Assembly (NCBI RefSeq): GCF_014837055.1
Contig: NZ_JACSPQ010000011.1
Coordinates: forward strand, 124,147-188,146
DNA: 64,000 bases
Source: Phocaeicola faecium
GTDB taxonomy: Bacteria; Bacteroidota; Bacteroidia; Bacteroidales; Bacteroidaceae
Direction of reading: 5' to 3'
Under the pieces are notes generated by a model. It saw only the letters and a list, made by a program, of their open reading frames with translations. It was not told the DNA's origin and searched no databases. A program made the position numbers and the translations under genes. Below, in pieces: positions 35,840-44,848 of this stretch (position 1 is the stretch's first letter; the number at the start of each line of letters is the position of its first letter).

Positions 35840-36385
35840 CTAAGACAACAATGCTGCCCTACTTGCGATTTTTTCTTGTACTGCGGAAACAGTTTCTTGA
35901 ATGGAATAATTGGTCGTATCTACAACATTCGATTCATATATTCCCAGATTGCAAAATTGCTCCCACATTGTTTCTACCAATTCGATATTTGTTTTTCGGT
36001 CTAACTTTGAGCGTTCAACAGCCCGCTTTAAGGTTTCTTCCTTACTTGCCCTTAAAATAATATAATGCACCTCATAATGTTCCCGAACAAGACTTTGCCA
36101 CGGCTTTAAAAACCACGGTCCGATAATACCGTCAACAATTACATCATATCCCCCACGAGCATATCGCTTCGCAGCTTCTAAAAACGCTTCAATGACAATC
36201 AAATTTTGCTCATTTGATTCTGGCAAATGCGGTGGTATTGCCCCTTTACTCAAATAATGATAAAAGTCATCTGTGTGCATATGCACAGACTTTTCCAAAT
36301 CTGATTCTTTTGCAACAGCAGATGCCGTTGTAGTTTTTCCTGTCCCCGGCGCACCTGTGATTACAATAATTCTACCTTGATTCAT
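35840..36385 (-). CDS. P-loop kinase-like protein, copy A
   Basis: 181 residues. Walker A is VITGAPGTGKTTTA (residues 7-20) with the later HMHTDDFYHYL and DVIVDGIIGPWFL elements. This layout is that of small-molecule P-loop kinases (AAA_33/chloramphenicol phosphotransferase-like/zeta-like). Substrate unknown. It is a close paralogue of 37943-38488, and the two flank the pcp remnant and APH gene. Confidence 0.72.
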   Translation of the reverse strand: MNQGRIIVITGAPGTGKTTTASAVAKESDLEKSVHMHTDDFYHYLSKGAIPPHLPESNEQNLIVIEAFLEAAKRYARGGYDVIVDGIIGPWFLKPWQSLVREHYEVHYIILRASKEETLKRAVERSKLDRKTNIELVETMWEQFCNLGIYESNVVDTTNYSIQETVSAVQEKIASRAALLS

Positions 36386-36425
36386 CTATATTTTACCTCC
36401 ACAAATTCCGATTTGTTGATAACTC

Positions 36426-36467
36426 ATTATATCATAAATTTATCCACTATATCATAAATCTATCCAC
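36426..36467 (-). promoter_or_regulatory. Promoter with tandem 20-bp repeats for P-loop kinase A
   Basis: TATATCATAAATTTATCCAC (36428-36447) and its near-copy (36448-36467, one mismatch) are tandem. On the minus strand TATAAT (36426-36431) could be a Gram-positive -10 element about 40 bp before the kinase ATG. The repeats may be an operator. Confidence 0.45.
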
Positions 36468-36505
36468 TTTTCAATCTATATCACGCAATTAACTTGGAAA
36501 GGAAC

Positions 36506-36534
36506 ACCGCCGAGCAATGGGTTATCTCGGCGGT
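36506..36534 (-). terminator. Terminator after the pcp remnant
   Basis: ACCGCCGAG (36506-36514) pairs with CTCGGCGGT (36526-36534) across an 11-nt loop, just after the pcp stop. Confidence 0.6.
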
Positions 36535-36541
36535 CACTCTT

Positions 36542-36961
36542 TTACTCGTTGTCCGCTCCATACGATACCGACGACGGAATTCCGTTATCATTTAGATTTT
36601 TCTCGATATCCTTCACCGGAAGTGAGGAAAAATACGCTTCTCTTCCCTCTTTTATTATAAGCTCGTGGCACGGCTTGTTTCCGGCGTTGTCGGGAATGCG
36701 CGCGTCCATTATGTTCACGGCTATCATCTCGGGAGTAATGGCGGCTCTCCCTCCGGCTTGACCTACGCACACCACCGCGTCGGGTCTGTATTGCTCCACC
36801 GCTTTTTTAAGAACCTCTCCTGCCTTTCCAAACACCGTCGGCACTTCGAGCTTTAAAATTTCCGCGCCTTGTATTTCGTTTTTCATCATTTTTACGGCTT
36901 CTCCCGCAGGATTGATTTTCTCTCCCCCGAACGGGTCAAAGCCTGTGAACAGTATTCTCAT
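36542..36961 (-). pseudogene. Pyroglutamyl-peptidase I (Pcp), C-terminally truncated
   Basis: 139 residues against about 215 for the family. The N-terminus is typical (MRILFTGFDPFGGEKINPAGEA) and includes AVVCVGQAGGRAAITPEMIAVNIMDARIPDN. The frame ends at GIPSSVSYGADNE, before the catalytic Cys and His regions, so activity is not expected. It follows the APH gene by 4 nt. Both are more GC-rich than the erm(B) surroundings, suggesting a separate donor. Confidence 0.82.
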
Positions 36962-36965
36962 TTTA

Positions 36966-37883
36966 TCATGCCTTTCTTTGTCTGTATTCTCTCAAAATCT
37001 CGCGGCACCTGTTTTGAAGCCACTCTGTTGTCTCAGTATCGTTTTCGACAGCGTTTTCGTATATTTCCGTCAGCCCTATCCGCAGCTCATAGCATAAAAT
37101 TCGCTCGGTATATCTCGGCAGGTGAGAGTATTTTCTCTCCCAATACGCCGCAGTTTTTTCCATGCACATGAGCCATGTCCGCCAAAAATACGCGGTCGCG
37201 ATGTCGTAAAGAAAGTCCCCGTAAGCCGCGCAGTCCCAGTCTATAACGCCACTTATCCTCGATTTTTTGCCTACGATAACATTATTCGAGCCGAAATCCC
37301 CGTGGAACAGCGCTCTTTCTTCCGGGCAATAAGATATAAGCTCACGATATGCCGCGAGAAGCTCGTCGATGAGTGAGAGGTTAACATAGCTCCTGCTTAC
37401 CGCCGTCCAGTCTCTCTCGAATACCTCCGCAAGATATTCTCTCCAGCTGTAAAACGGAGCGTTTCCCGTATCGCTGTCAAACACGCCGCAGCCGGAAGTG
37501 CCTGATATATCGGTTCGCGATATTGCTTCGGTTACATCCGTAATATCGCCGAGCAGTCGCACAACCGTTTCTTCATCGGAGTCCTCATATGTAATCCCGT
37601 CCGCTTTTACGCTGATGCAGAAGTAGTGCGTGCCGTCAAAGTTGCCTGTTTCAACAACCTCTGGAATAGGAACTCTATCCGAGCGGAAGTGCTCATAGGC
37701 GTATTTGTCTTTTTTGAAGCCTTCCATATTTGAATTTATGCGCACGACATATTCTCTGCCGCCACGCGAAAACCAATACGCCTGTGACTCCTGCCCTTCT
37801 TTTATCGGAAAAAGCCTTATATCCTCACCGTACTTTCGGCTTAAAAACTCTGTGATGCTTTCTTTTGAATAATCGCTTTTCAT
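36966..37883 (-). CDS. Aminoglycoside-phosphotransferase-family kinase
   Basis: 305 residues. The Brenner/catalytic motif is ALFHGDFGSNNVIV (about 196-209) followed by GVIDWDCAAYGDFLYDIA (about 217-234), the H-x-D...N and D-W-D of APH enzymes. The closest named type that comes to mind is hygromycin B phosphotransferase, but the substrate cannot be read from sequence. It is paired with the pcp remnant and bracketed by the two P-loop kinase genes. Confidence 0.82.
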   Translation of the reverse strand: MKSDYSKESITEFLSRKYGEDIRLFPIKEGQESQAYWFSRGGREYVVRINSNMEGFKKDKYAYEHFRSDRVPIPEVVETGNFDGTHYFCISVKADGITYEDSDEETVVRLLGDITDVTEAISRTDISGTSGCGVFDSDTGNAPFYSWREYLAEVFERDWTAVSRSYVNLSLIDELLAAYRELISYCPEERALFHGDFGSNNVIVGKKSRISGVIDWDCAAYGDFLYDIATAYFWRTWLMCMEKTAAYWERKYSHLPRYTERILCYELRIGLTEIYENAVENDTETTEWLQNRCREILREYRQRKA

Positions 37884-37942
37884 GTTCCGCTCTCTCCTTT
37901 AGCTCTGTCTGAGGATAATATACCACAAAAAAGCAAAAAAAT

Positions 37943-38488
37943 CTAAGACAACAACGCTGCCCTACTTGCGATTTTTTCTTGTACTGCGGAAACAGTTTCT
38001 TGAATGGAATAAGTGGTCGTATCTATAACATTCGATTCATATATTCCCAGATTGCAAAATTGCTCCCACATGGTTTCTACTAATTCAACATTTGTTTTTC
38101 TGTCTAATTTTGAGCGCTCCACAGCTCGCTTCATAGTTTCTTCTTTACTGGCCCTTAAAACAATATAGTGTACTTCATAATCTTCTCGAACAAGGGCTCT
38201 CCATGGTTCTAAAAACCACGGCCCTACAATTCCATCTACAATTACATCATATCCACCGCGGGCATAGCGCTTTGCAGCTTCTAAAAAGGCTTCAATAACA
38301 ACTAAATTTTGTTCGTTGGACTCTGGTAAATGCGGCGGTATTGCTCCTTTGCTTAAATAATGGAAAAAGTCGTCTGTGTGCATATGCACAGATTTATCCA
38401 TGTTCGATTCTTTTGCGACAATCGACGCAATTGTTGTCTTTCCTGTTCCCGGCGAACCTGTAATCACAATAATTCTTCCTTGGTTCAT
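37943..38488 (-). CDS. P-loop kinase-like protein, copy B
   Basis: 181 residues from ATG 38488, chosen because AGGAGGAG lies 6-13 nt upstream. Walker A is VITGSPGTGKTTIA. Residue by residue it parallels copy A (35840-36385) with scattered substitutions, and both share the same C-terminus (EKIASRAALLS). The two genes form divergent direct repeats around pcp-APH. Confidence 0.75.
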   Translation of the reverse strand: MNQGRIIVITGSPGTGKTTIASIVAKESNMDKSVHMHTDDFFHYLSKGAIPPHLPESNEQNLVVIEAFLEAAKRYARGGYDVIVDGIVGPWFLEPWRALVREDYEVHYIVLRASKEETMKRAVERSKLDRKTNVELVETMWEQFCNLGIYESNVIDTTTYSIQETVSAVQEKIASRAALLS

Positions 38489-38639
38489 TTTCACTCCTCC
38501 TATTTCGATTTGCTGTTCTCTATTTCTTTTTCCGTCCCCGCTGTGGGTTTGGATTTTTCGGCAAGTCCAACTTCTCCGCAATCTATTTTAGCCGCTTCTT
38601 TTCTTCTTCAAACAGTTTATTATACCCCAAAACCATAAA

Positions 38640-39338
38640 TCAGCAAACGCAAAAACCGTTACCAAAGAAAATGCCGCCTGCCTTTTTTGCTAAACCTAAA
38701 GAGGCTAAGTTAGAAGTGGACGCACTATACAAAGGAATACTACCATTTCGTCTAACTGCTTCTGCCCATTCTGCAAGTGTGTGGAATGCATACCCTTTTC
38801 TTCTGTAAAGTTCAGCCGTTTCAATTCCCGCTTCCTCTGCCTCAAGAATAATCCGAACACTACGACAAATAGATACGACTTGAGAATCTTCCAAATAAGC
38901 AGCGCAAAAGGGAACATCCAGCAACTCTTCAGGTAGCCAGGGAAAATAGTGGCTCATCTGAGGCTCAATGTTGTCTTTAGTGAGTAAGCAGGCTTTTAAC
39001 TTTGGCTGTTCAGGAAGCCAAAAACAAGCATCTTCTGAAATCTTACTTTCTCCTAATAGTTGCCGATATTCTTTATCATAAATAGGTGATTCATTCGGCA
39101 GCATCAGTACTGGCTCTCTGTTGGTAATTGATTGTAGTTTTTCTCTTAATTCTTTCGGTACGTCAGCGCGAAAATAAGCATGTGGTTTTTCGTAAAGTGG
39201 TCTTGTCAAATAGAAGCGGGGAGCCGGCTGTGAAGTGGAGTCCCATGGTTCCCTTATAGTCATAAGTTCGTTCTTTTCATTCATTGTAAACAGTGCTTCT
39301 ACATGAAGCTGCATATAGTACGAGTTGCTTTTTCCCAT
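38640..39338 (-). CDS. GNAT-type N-acetyltransferase-like protein
   Basis: 232 residues. The C-terminal half has a GNAT-like pattern: CAAYLEDSQVVSICRSVRI (strand with substrate-facing residues), AEEAGIETAELYRRKGYAFHTLAEWAEAV (acetyl-CoA-binding region), and YSASTSNLASLGLAKKAGG. The N-terminus is unassigned. Low GC, Gram-positive style. Substrate unknown; association with resistance genes suggests an antibiotic or toxin, but this is inference. Confidence 0.6.
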   Translation of the reverse strand: MGKSNSYYMQLHVEALFTMNEKNELMTIREPWDSTSQPAPRFYLTRPLYEKPHAYFRADVPKELREKLQSITNREPVLMLPNESPIYDKEYRQLLGESKISEDACFWLPEQPKLKACLLTKDNIEPQMSHYFPWLPEELLDVPFCAAYLEDSQVVSICRSVRIILEAEEAGIETAELYRRKGYAFHTLAEWAEAVRRNGSIPLYSASTSNLASLGLAKKAGGIFFGNGFCVC

Positions 39339-39358
39339 TTTCTAATATTCTCCTACAT

Positions 39359-40717
39359 TTATTTCTCTGCCTGTTCAATCATTTTCTTTACTAACCGCTG
39401 AAACAGGTCGGCGGTTTCCTCGTCCATCGGTGCAAGCTGTCCGATCTGTCCGGCTATCATCGCCGTTACATCGTCAATGGAAAGCGGTTTTTGTTTCTGT
39501 TCCGCCAGTGCGTCCCGCATGGCTTGGAACATAGCGGCGGTCACAGCTTCCCCCGGCTGTTCCCCGTTGTCAATATCTTTCTTAATATCCCGCAGGATAG
39601 CCAGGATTTGTTGCTCGATGCCAGGGCTTTCAATGCCCGAGTTGGCCGGAAGCAGCTGGTTCTTGCTGGTGGAATTGGTGAGGTAATTGCGGATATACCG
39701 TGCCATGGAAAGCTGCGTGTTCAATGCCAGAATTTGCGCATTGGTCTCGCTGCTCTGTTCCATATACATGCTGGCAGCGGCCTGTACATCGGGCAGAAGG
39801 TGTTCGCTCTTGTAAGAGGAGATGTTTTCATCCACATTGCCAAGTTCCTGCTCAATCACACCGAGACGGTCACTAATGAAAGCCGAGGTACTAACTGCGA
39901 TTTGATTCTTGTCCTTTATCCAGTTCTCATTGTAAACGGCTATCACCGTATTCAGCACATCCTCCGCCCGTTGGATGCACACGTCTTTGAATGACAGATT
40001 GATGACAGTGGATTTCTCATCACTCAACGTAACTGACAAGTTGGAAGCATAGTCGCCTGTGGCATCTTGGTATCCTCTGCGTGAGACATAAACAGGTGAA
40101 TCATGGGTGGCGGAATCGTTCGCAACCTTTACAACAAGTTTTCCGATAGGGGCGTCAACTGTGTCATTCAACACAGCCGTTATCTTTCCTGCCACATCTT
40201 CACCATTACGAGAAAAATCCGTCAGAAGTACTTGGCCATCAAGACCGGGGTTAATGGTAAAAGCCACGCTCTCGTTGTCTTGCAATTCGTTAAAGTCTAC
40301 CGTGTAGGGGCAATCTCGACCATACAAGACTTTCTTGTAAAACCCTCCGTCCGTGTGATAACTGATGTCCAAATGAAGGCGTTTCACCACATCAAGCATT
40401 ACCGCAGGAGACTGCAACGATTGTATTTCATTGTTTACGTTGGTGTTGGTCTGGAAGAGGTCGAAGTCTCCCATCAGACCAGCCGCATCACCCAATGAGT
40501 TCCCTTTGGAATCCTCTTTGATAAGGAGCGATGCTGAACGGGTATATACCGGCGGGGTGGTCAAAAGATAGACGACAGCCACTCCGACGGTAACAGCCAA
40601 CGATATGACGAACCAATACCACTTGTTGAGACAGAGGTAGAACAAATCTTGTATACGGATAAAGTCATCCGCCTGTTTAGGTTTGGATATATTGTTTTGA
40701 GTTGCCACGATATACAA
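39359..40717 (-). pseudogene. Wzc/Wzz-type chain-length protein, C-terminus replaced
   Basis: 452 residues. Residues 1 to about 370 are a Wzz-domain co-polymerase: a membrane helix at about 33-53 (WYWFVISLAVTVGVAVVYLL) and long periplasmic coiled coils. After GIESPGIEQQ the sequence changes to ILAILRDIKKDIDNGEQPGE..., an 82-residue tail I cannot identify. The second membrane helix and cytoplasmic tyrosine-kinase domain of a normal Wzc (about 800 residues) are gone, so chain-length control is probably lost. The breakpoint near 39605 is the edge of the Gram-positive island. Confidence 0.75.
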
Positions 40718-40735
40718 TATTTAGATTGGACGTGA

Positions 40736-41557
40736 TTAATTAAAAATGAGGATGGCCACAGAAGTCAGCAACGATGCCAGCGAAATCCAGAACGAGGTGG
40801 AACGCACGTTGTTGCCGTTGACGGTAGATTGACGGGCTTTCACTTCATTGGGTTCCACATACACCACGTCATTCTGTTGCAGATAATAGGCGGGTGAAGA
40901 ATAGATGTGTTCGCCGGAAGTGAGGTTCAGTCCGTACACCCGTTGCACATCCCCTTCTTGCCGTAACACCATCACCTTGGAACGGTTTCCGTAGATGGTC
41001 AGGTCGCCTGCCATGCTGAGTGCATCGAGTATGGTCAGCCTGTCCCGGTCAATGCTGAAACGTCCCGGACTGTTCACCTCGCCCAACACGGATATGCAGA
41101 GATTGGCAAATTCCACGGTCACGACAGGGTCTTTCACCAAATTCTCCTTTATCAATTCGTTCTTGATACATTCGGCGATTTCTTCCCGCTTCATTCCGGC
41201 CACGTGTATCTTGCCAAGTACAGGAAAATCTATCTTACCGTTGGCATCTACGGTATAAGCGGATACTCCTTGATTGCTTGAAGCCGTCACGCCATTTGTC
41301 CTTAAAGACTGACCCAATTGCCTGGACACATAAGGCAGGTTGAACAAGTCCGTCAACTGGGGGTCACGGCTGTTGACGATAATGGAAATCTTATCCTCCG
41401 GTCGGACTGTAATGGCTTTCACTTCAGGCAACTTGATTTCTGTTTCCCCGGGTCTCAAATCCTGGAAATAAACTACTTCCTTGGAAGAACCGCACGAGCC
41501 CAGTGTCACTGTACTTGCGACAATGAGCAAGATGTAAAATACTTTATTTATACTCAT
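40736..41557 (-). CDS. Wza-type polysaccharide export lipoprotein
   Basis: 273 residues with lipobox (VTLGSCGSSK), a Poly_export domain (about 45-145; ITVRPEDKISIIVNSRDPQL), an SLBB domain (about 150-225; VLGEVNSPGRFSID) and a C-terminal hydrophobic helix (FWISLASLLTSVAILIF). It forms the outer-membrane channel for capsule or EPS. It lies 18 nt before the wzc remnant. Confidence 0.88.
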   Translation of the reverse strand: MSINKVFYILLIVASTVTLGSCGSSKEVVYFQDLRPGETEIKLPEVKAITVRPEDKISIIVNSRDPQLTDLFNLPYVSRQLGQSLRTNGVTASSNQGVSAYTVDANGKIDFPVLGKIHVAGMKREEIAECIKNELIKENLVKDPVVTVEFANLCISVLGEVNSPGRFSIDRDRLTILDALSMAGDLTIYGNRSKVMVLRQEGDVQRVYGLNLTSGEHIYSSPAYYLQQNDVVYVEPNEVKARQSTVNGNNVRSTSFWISLASLLTSVAILIFN

Positions 41558-41576
41558 ATTCCTGATTTTTCTTTGT

Positions 41577-41966
41577 TTAAGACCTTCTATAGCCTGTGTC
41601 TTGAAATACTATGGTGTTTTGGTAGTGCCATTCATTGAATGATTTGCCGTCAACTGGCTTTCCTGTCTTGTATATCCTTTCTACAAATGTTCTTTTCATA
41701 CACTCCATGTCACCTACGGCAAATGGCATTTCCCTGTCCTCTACACTTGTCACAACAATAGGGAGGGGCACACGAAACACTTTCATCGCATTAATAACCG
41801 ATTTCGTATAGATGTGACAAAGGTGAAAAGCAGAACGTTCGAATGCCACCCAATAATTATCAACACGGTACAGATGAATATGCTCTCTATTGGAACGCTC
41901 ACTGAAAAGTATGTCTGACAGATGATTCTCCATCAACTTGCCAAGCTCTATGCCGAACCTGTTCAT
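41577..41966 (-). CDS. Unrecognised small protein between upxY and wza
   Basis: 129 residues, soluble, with no clear motif (MNRFGIELGKLMENHLSDIL...). It holds the place that UpxZ occupies in Bacteroides capsule loci but does not look like a UpxZ to me. It is probably co-transcribed from upxY to wza. Confidence 0.55.
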   Translation of the reverse strand: MNRFGIELGKLMENHLSDILFSERSNREHIHLYRVDNYWVAFERSAFHLCHIYTKSVINAMKVFRVPLPIVVTSVEDREMPFAVGDMECMKRTFVERIYKTGKPVDGKSFNEWHYQNTIVFQDTGYRRS

Positions 41967-42069
41967 TGAAATTGTGATTAAATCAATTTATAATAGCATT
42001 AGTTTTCGGTCGCAAGGGGGATTGATTTTTCCTGTTTGTTAGGGAAAAATTTACAATCGGTTCATATCC

Positions 42070-42621
42070 TCATGGAATAAGCTGAATATACTCCGCTTCT
42101 ACTTCTATGGAGGCAGCCAACAAGGTGGGCAGTTCCACCAGCAGCCTTTTTGTCTTCGAACCACGTGTGGTCACCAATGTGCCCGTATATCCGTCCAACT
42201 GCCCGCCGATGATGCGGATTTTCCGGTTTCTCATCTCCGGTGTCACCTCGTCAGGGGAATAGAACTTAGGATTATCACTGGCTTCTACCGCCTTGATGAA
42301 ACGTTCCATATCTGCGACAGGGACGATGATAGGAGTGTGCTGTACACCGAGCTTGTAACGGTATTGAAGCTTGGGGGTACTCTCCACAATGGCATCAAGA
42401 TGCTCCCTCGTGTCTTTCACGAAAAGCAAGTCCTGCATGAAAGGCACTTCCTGATCCACCCGCTTGCCACCAACTACGACCAAACGATGCACCATAGGAG
42501 TGAAACACTGCACCTTCAAGTTCTCGAACATCTTGTAGGCGGGCAATTTGGCATGTCTGCGTTTGAGGTCACGCATGGCATACCAGTGCAGTTTATCCTC
42601 TATAGGTAGTATTTCGTCCAT
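42070..42621 (-). CDS. UpxY-type transcription antitermination factor
   Basis: 183 residues, a NusG-like protein: N-terminal NGN domain (LHWYAMRDLKRRHAKLPAYKMFENLKVQCFTP, about 12-44) and C-terminal KOW-like segment (RKIRIIGGQLDGYTGTLVTTRGSKTKRLLVEL, about 133-165). UpxY proteins let polymerase read through the long 5' leader of their own capsule operon. Its location first in the cluster and downstream of invertible promoters is typical. Confidence 0.88.
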   Translation of the reverse strand: MDEILPIEDKLHWYAMRDLKRRHAKLPAYKMFENLKVQCFTPMVHRLVVVGGKRVDQEVPFMQDLLFVKDTREHLDAIVESTPKLQYRYKLGVQHTPIIVPVADMERFIKAVEASDNPKFYSPDEVTPEMRNRKIRIIGGQLDGYTGTLVTTRGSKTKRLLVELPTLLAASIEVEAEYIQLIP

Positions 42622-42828
42622 GATAATAAATGGATAGCCTTACGCCTTAGTTGGTGAAGGGATACATTTCCGACTCCTCCAAGTGTTTATTATATATTGA
42701 AACACATGTAGTTACAACGGTATTATCCAAAAGTTCGGGGAAATTCCCCAGCATTATATATGCTATCATTATCTTATTTCGGCATGACCTCAATCGTACT
42801 TTGGTAGACTCGAAATCATGTACATTAT

Positions 42829-43064
42829 CGGTACATCTCTCCGTAAGAGATGTATCATGTTTAGCAATTGGAGATAATTAGGTGATATCCAATGAAGTAT
42901 AAAATGTAATAATTACAATTTGTCAAACAACTGTTCGACAAATCCTTTTTAAGGACGTATTGGAAACTATTCATTTCTTAACTTTTTTGGTATTTATCAC
43001 CGTTTTCCCAACAATTGTGTGTAACTTTGCATGCGAAATACATCTCTTACGGAGAGATACACCG
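42829..43064. promoter_or_regulatory. Invertible promoter segment 1
   Basis: The inverted repeats at 42835-42855 and 43038-43058 share 21 identical bp. Each contains the dyad ACATCTCT (or GTATCTCT) - CCGTA - AGAGATGT. The 182-bp interior carries a Bacteroides -7 box TAACTTTG at 43022-43029 reading to the right. As assembled it points away from upxY (OFF); inversion would aim it at upxY. Confidence 0.82.
43022..43029 (+). promoter_or_regulatory. -7 box inside invertible segment 1
   Basis: TAACTTTG fits TAnnTTTG; a weak TTTTCC -33-like element lies about 19 bp upstream. Direction: away from upxY in this assembly. Confidence 0.6.
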
Positions 43065-43229
43065 ATTTGTCGAACAAATCCACTTTCTACCGCCAAGCCT
43101 TTTTCCCAACGGTTTTCTTGTCGATTCGCATTTTATTCCCCCCCTAATCCGCTTATATACAAAGGATAGCTGTACCTTTAATGAGGCTACCACTACAGAA
43201 TGTACATCGCGCTCTCAGGCCTTGAATCG

Positions 43230-43451
43230 GTACATCTCTCTTTAAGAGATGTATCCAACCTGCTATTTATTTGAAAATAAACAGTTTGTTAATTCATACA
43301 CTTTTATTTGTCAAACAATTCTTCTTCTTTTGTCGAACAAATCCTGTGGGAAGGTTCGCCCAAAACGTAATTTTCAGGATTCATCCTGTGTGGATTGCAG
43401 TATTTTTTGTAATTTTGCGGCGTGCGAAACATCTCTTAAAGAGAGATTTAC
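43230..43451. promoter_or_regulatory. Invertible promoter segment 2
   Basis: Inverted repeats at 43234-43252 and 43429-43447 share 19 bp with the dyad ACATCTCT - CTTTA - AGAGATGT. The interior carries TAATTTTG at 43410-43417 reading right (OFF). Inside both segments the phrases TTTGTCAAACAA and GTCGA(A)CAAATCCT recur, so the two modules derive from one duplicated unit. Confidence 0.8.
43410..43417 (+). promoter_or_regulatory. -7 box inside invertible segment 2
   Basis: TAATTTTG fits TAnnTTTG, about 12 bp before the right inverted repeat, the same placement (9 bp) as in segment 1. No strong -33 element. Confidence 0.5.
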
Positions 43452-43541
43452 CACTTTGTCCAACAAAAATCCCCCTGAACGGGAAAGGTTCAAGGGGAAT
43501 CTCTCAACTTACAAAATGTGTTTGGGGGTACCCAATCATTC

Positions 43542-44756
43542 TTATCTGCCAATAGACCGGATGACCTTGCTGTTGGCTTTGTCCACCACCGAAGAATCCA
43601 GTAGGGCCAAATAGATGCGGGTCGTATCTTCCGAATCATGCCCTAACGCCTCGCTGATGACAGGCACGGGCACATTCTGACTCTTGGCGATGCTGGCCCA
43701 CCCATGCCTTGCGACATAAAACGTGAGCTTGATGGGACATTCAACCATCCGGCCAATCTTTTGCAACCGCTTGTTCATCACATGCGAGGCATTCAGGTAT
43801 TGCCGTCTTTCCTTTTCTCCCGGCACCTTGATGATGGGAAGAAGGTAAGGAGAATCCGGATTTGTGTATTTCCGGACAATTTCCTGCATGGGCTGCTCCC
43901 ATTTGATGCAAAGCTGTTGGTCGGTCTTGTGCCGCCGATAGACAAGCACGCCGTTTTGCAAATCTTTCTTTTTCAAGAAAGCCAAGTCCACGAAAGACAT
44001 GCCGCGAAGATAAAAGCAGAGCAGGAACAGGTTCCGGGCGAAAGCCAAGGCCGGATATAATTCCAAATCCAGATTCTTGATCCGTCCGATGATTTCTGAG
44101 GATACGCCCCTTTTGACCGTCTTCTCAACTCCCGTATGGACATGGCGGAACGGACTGCGGTTTTCCACCAATCCTTCCTCCGATGCCCTATTATATAAGG
44201 TACGCAGATTGCGCAAGTAAAAAGATACCGTATTCGGGCATTTCCCGTTCTGCTTCAGGTAAGCCTCGTATTCCATCATCATGACGGAATCCATCGCATC
44301 CAAAGGTACATCTCCCGCTTCGCCCCGGAAACGGATGAAACTGTTGAGTGAACTGGCATAGACTTCGGATGTCCGCTCTTTCCCCATGCGTTTGGTCTGG
44401 TCGATGACTTTCCGGGCATAGACAAAGAAACAGTCGTCATGTCCTTCCGGACTGTGATAGGCAAGGACTATCTGCTCGGAAGAAAGTTTCCCTGACTGTT
44501 CCAGCTTCCGGATAATGCCGTTCAACCGTTTCTGGTCTTCCTCCATACGGAAACGCAAGGCTTCCAGATAGCGTTCCCGGTCCGGATTGCCTTTCACGCT
44601 GCGGATTTTGCCCGCTTCCTTGTCCCATTCATAAAGGTGCAATTTATACCCCGTACTAATCAGGCGGGTCTGCCGCCCGTGTATCACTTGATAACATAAC
44701 GTGCCCTCTTTGCCTGCGACCGAAGAGGACCTGAACTTGATTTTTATTGTTGCCAT
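43542..44756 (-). CDS. Tyrosine recombinase, candidate invertase of the upxY promoters
   Basis: 404 residues. N-terminal SAM-like domain (RTSEVYASSLNSFIRFRGEAG, about 128-150). Catalytic region with CFYLRGMSFVDLAFL (about 247-261), YVARHGWASIAKS (H/R box, about 342) and LGHDSEDTTRIYLALLD (His and Tyr nucleophile, about 368-385). Recombinases of this kind sit beside Bacteroides capsule loci and invert local promoters. It ends about 95 bp from segment 2 and is transcribed toward it. Confidence 0.82.
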   Translation of the reverse strand: MATIKIKFRSSSVAGKEGTLCYQVIHGRQTRLISTGYKLHLYEWDKEAGKIRSVKGNPDRERYLEALRFRMEEDQKRLNGIIRKLEQSGKLSSEQIVLAYHSPEGHDDCFFVYARKVIDQTKRMGKERTSEVYASSLNSFIRFRGEAGDVPLDAMDSVMMMEYEAYLKQNGKCPNTVSFYLRNLRTLYNRASEEGLVENRSPFRHVHTGVEKTVKRGVSSEIIGRIKNLDLELYPALAFARNLFLLCFYLRGMSFVDLAFLKKKDLQNGVLVYRRHKTDQQLCIKWEQPMQEIVRKYTNPDSPYLLPIIKVPGEKERRQYLNASHVMNKRLQKIGRMVECPIKLTFYVARHGWASIAKSQNVPVPVISEALGHDSEDTTRIYLALLDSSVVDKANSKVIRSIGR

Positions 44757-44848
44757 AATAATCGTTTTTTTTGCTGATAAAATATAAGTGAGCCGGGGAC
44801 ATACGGTTGTCCTCCCGTATGCCCCTTAACTGTTTTTATCCAAGCGCC

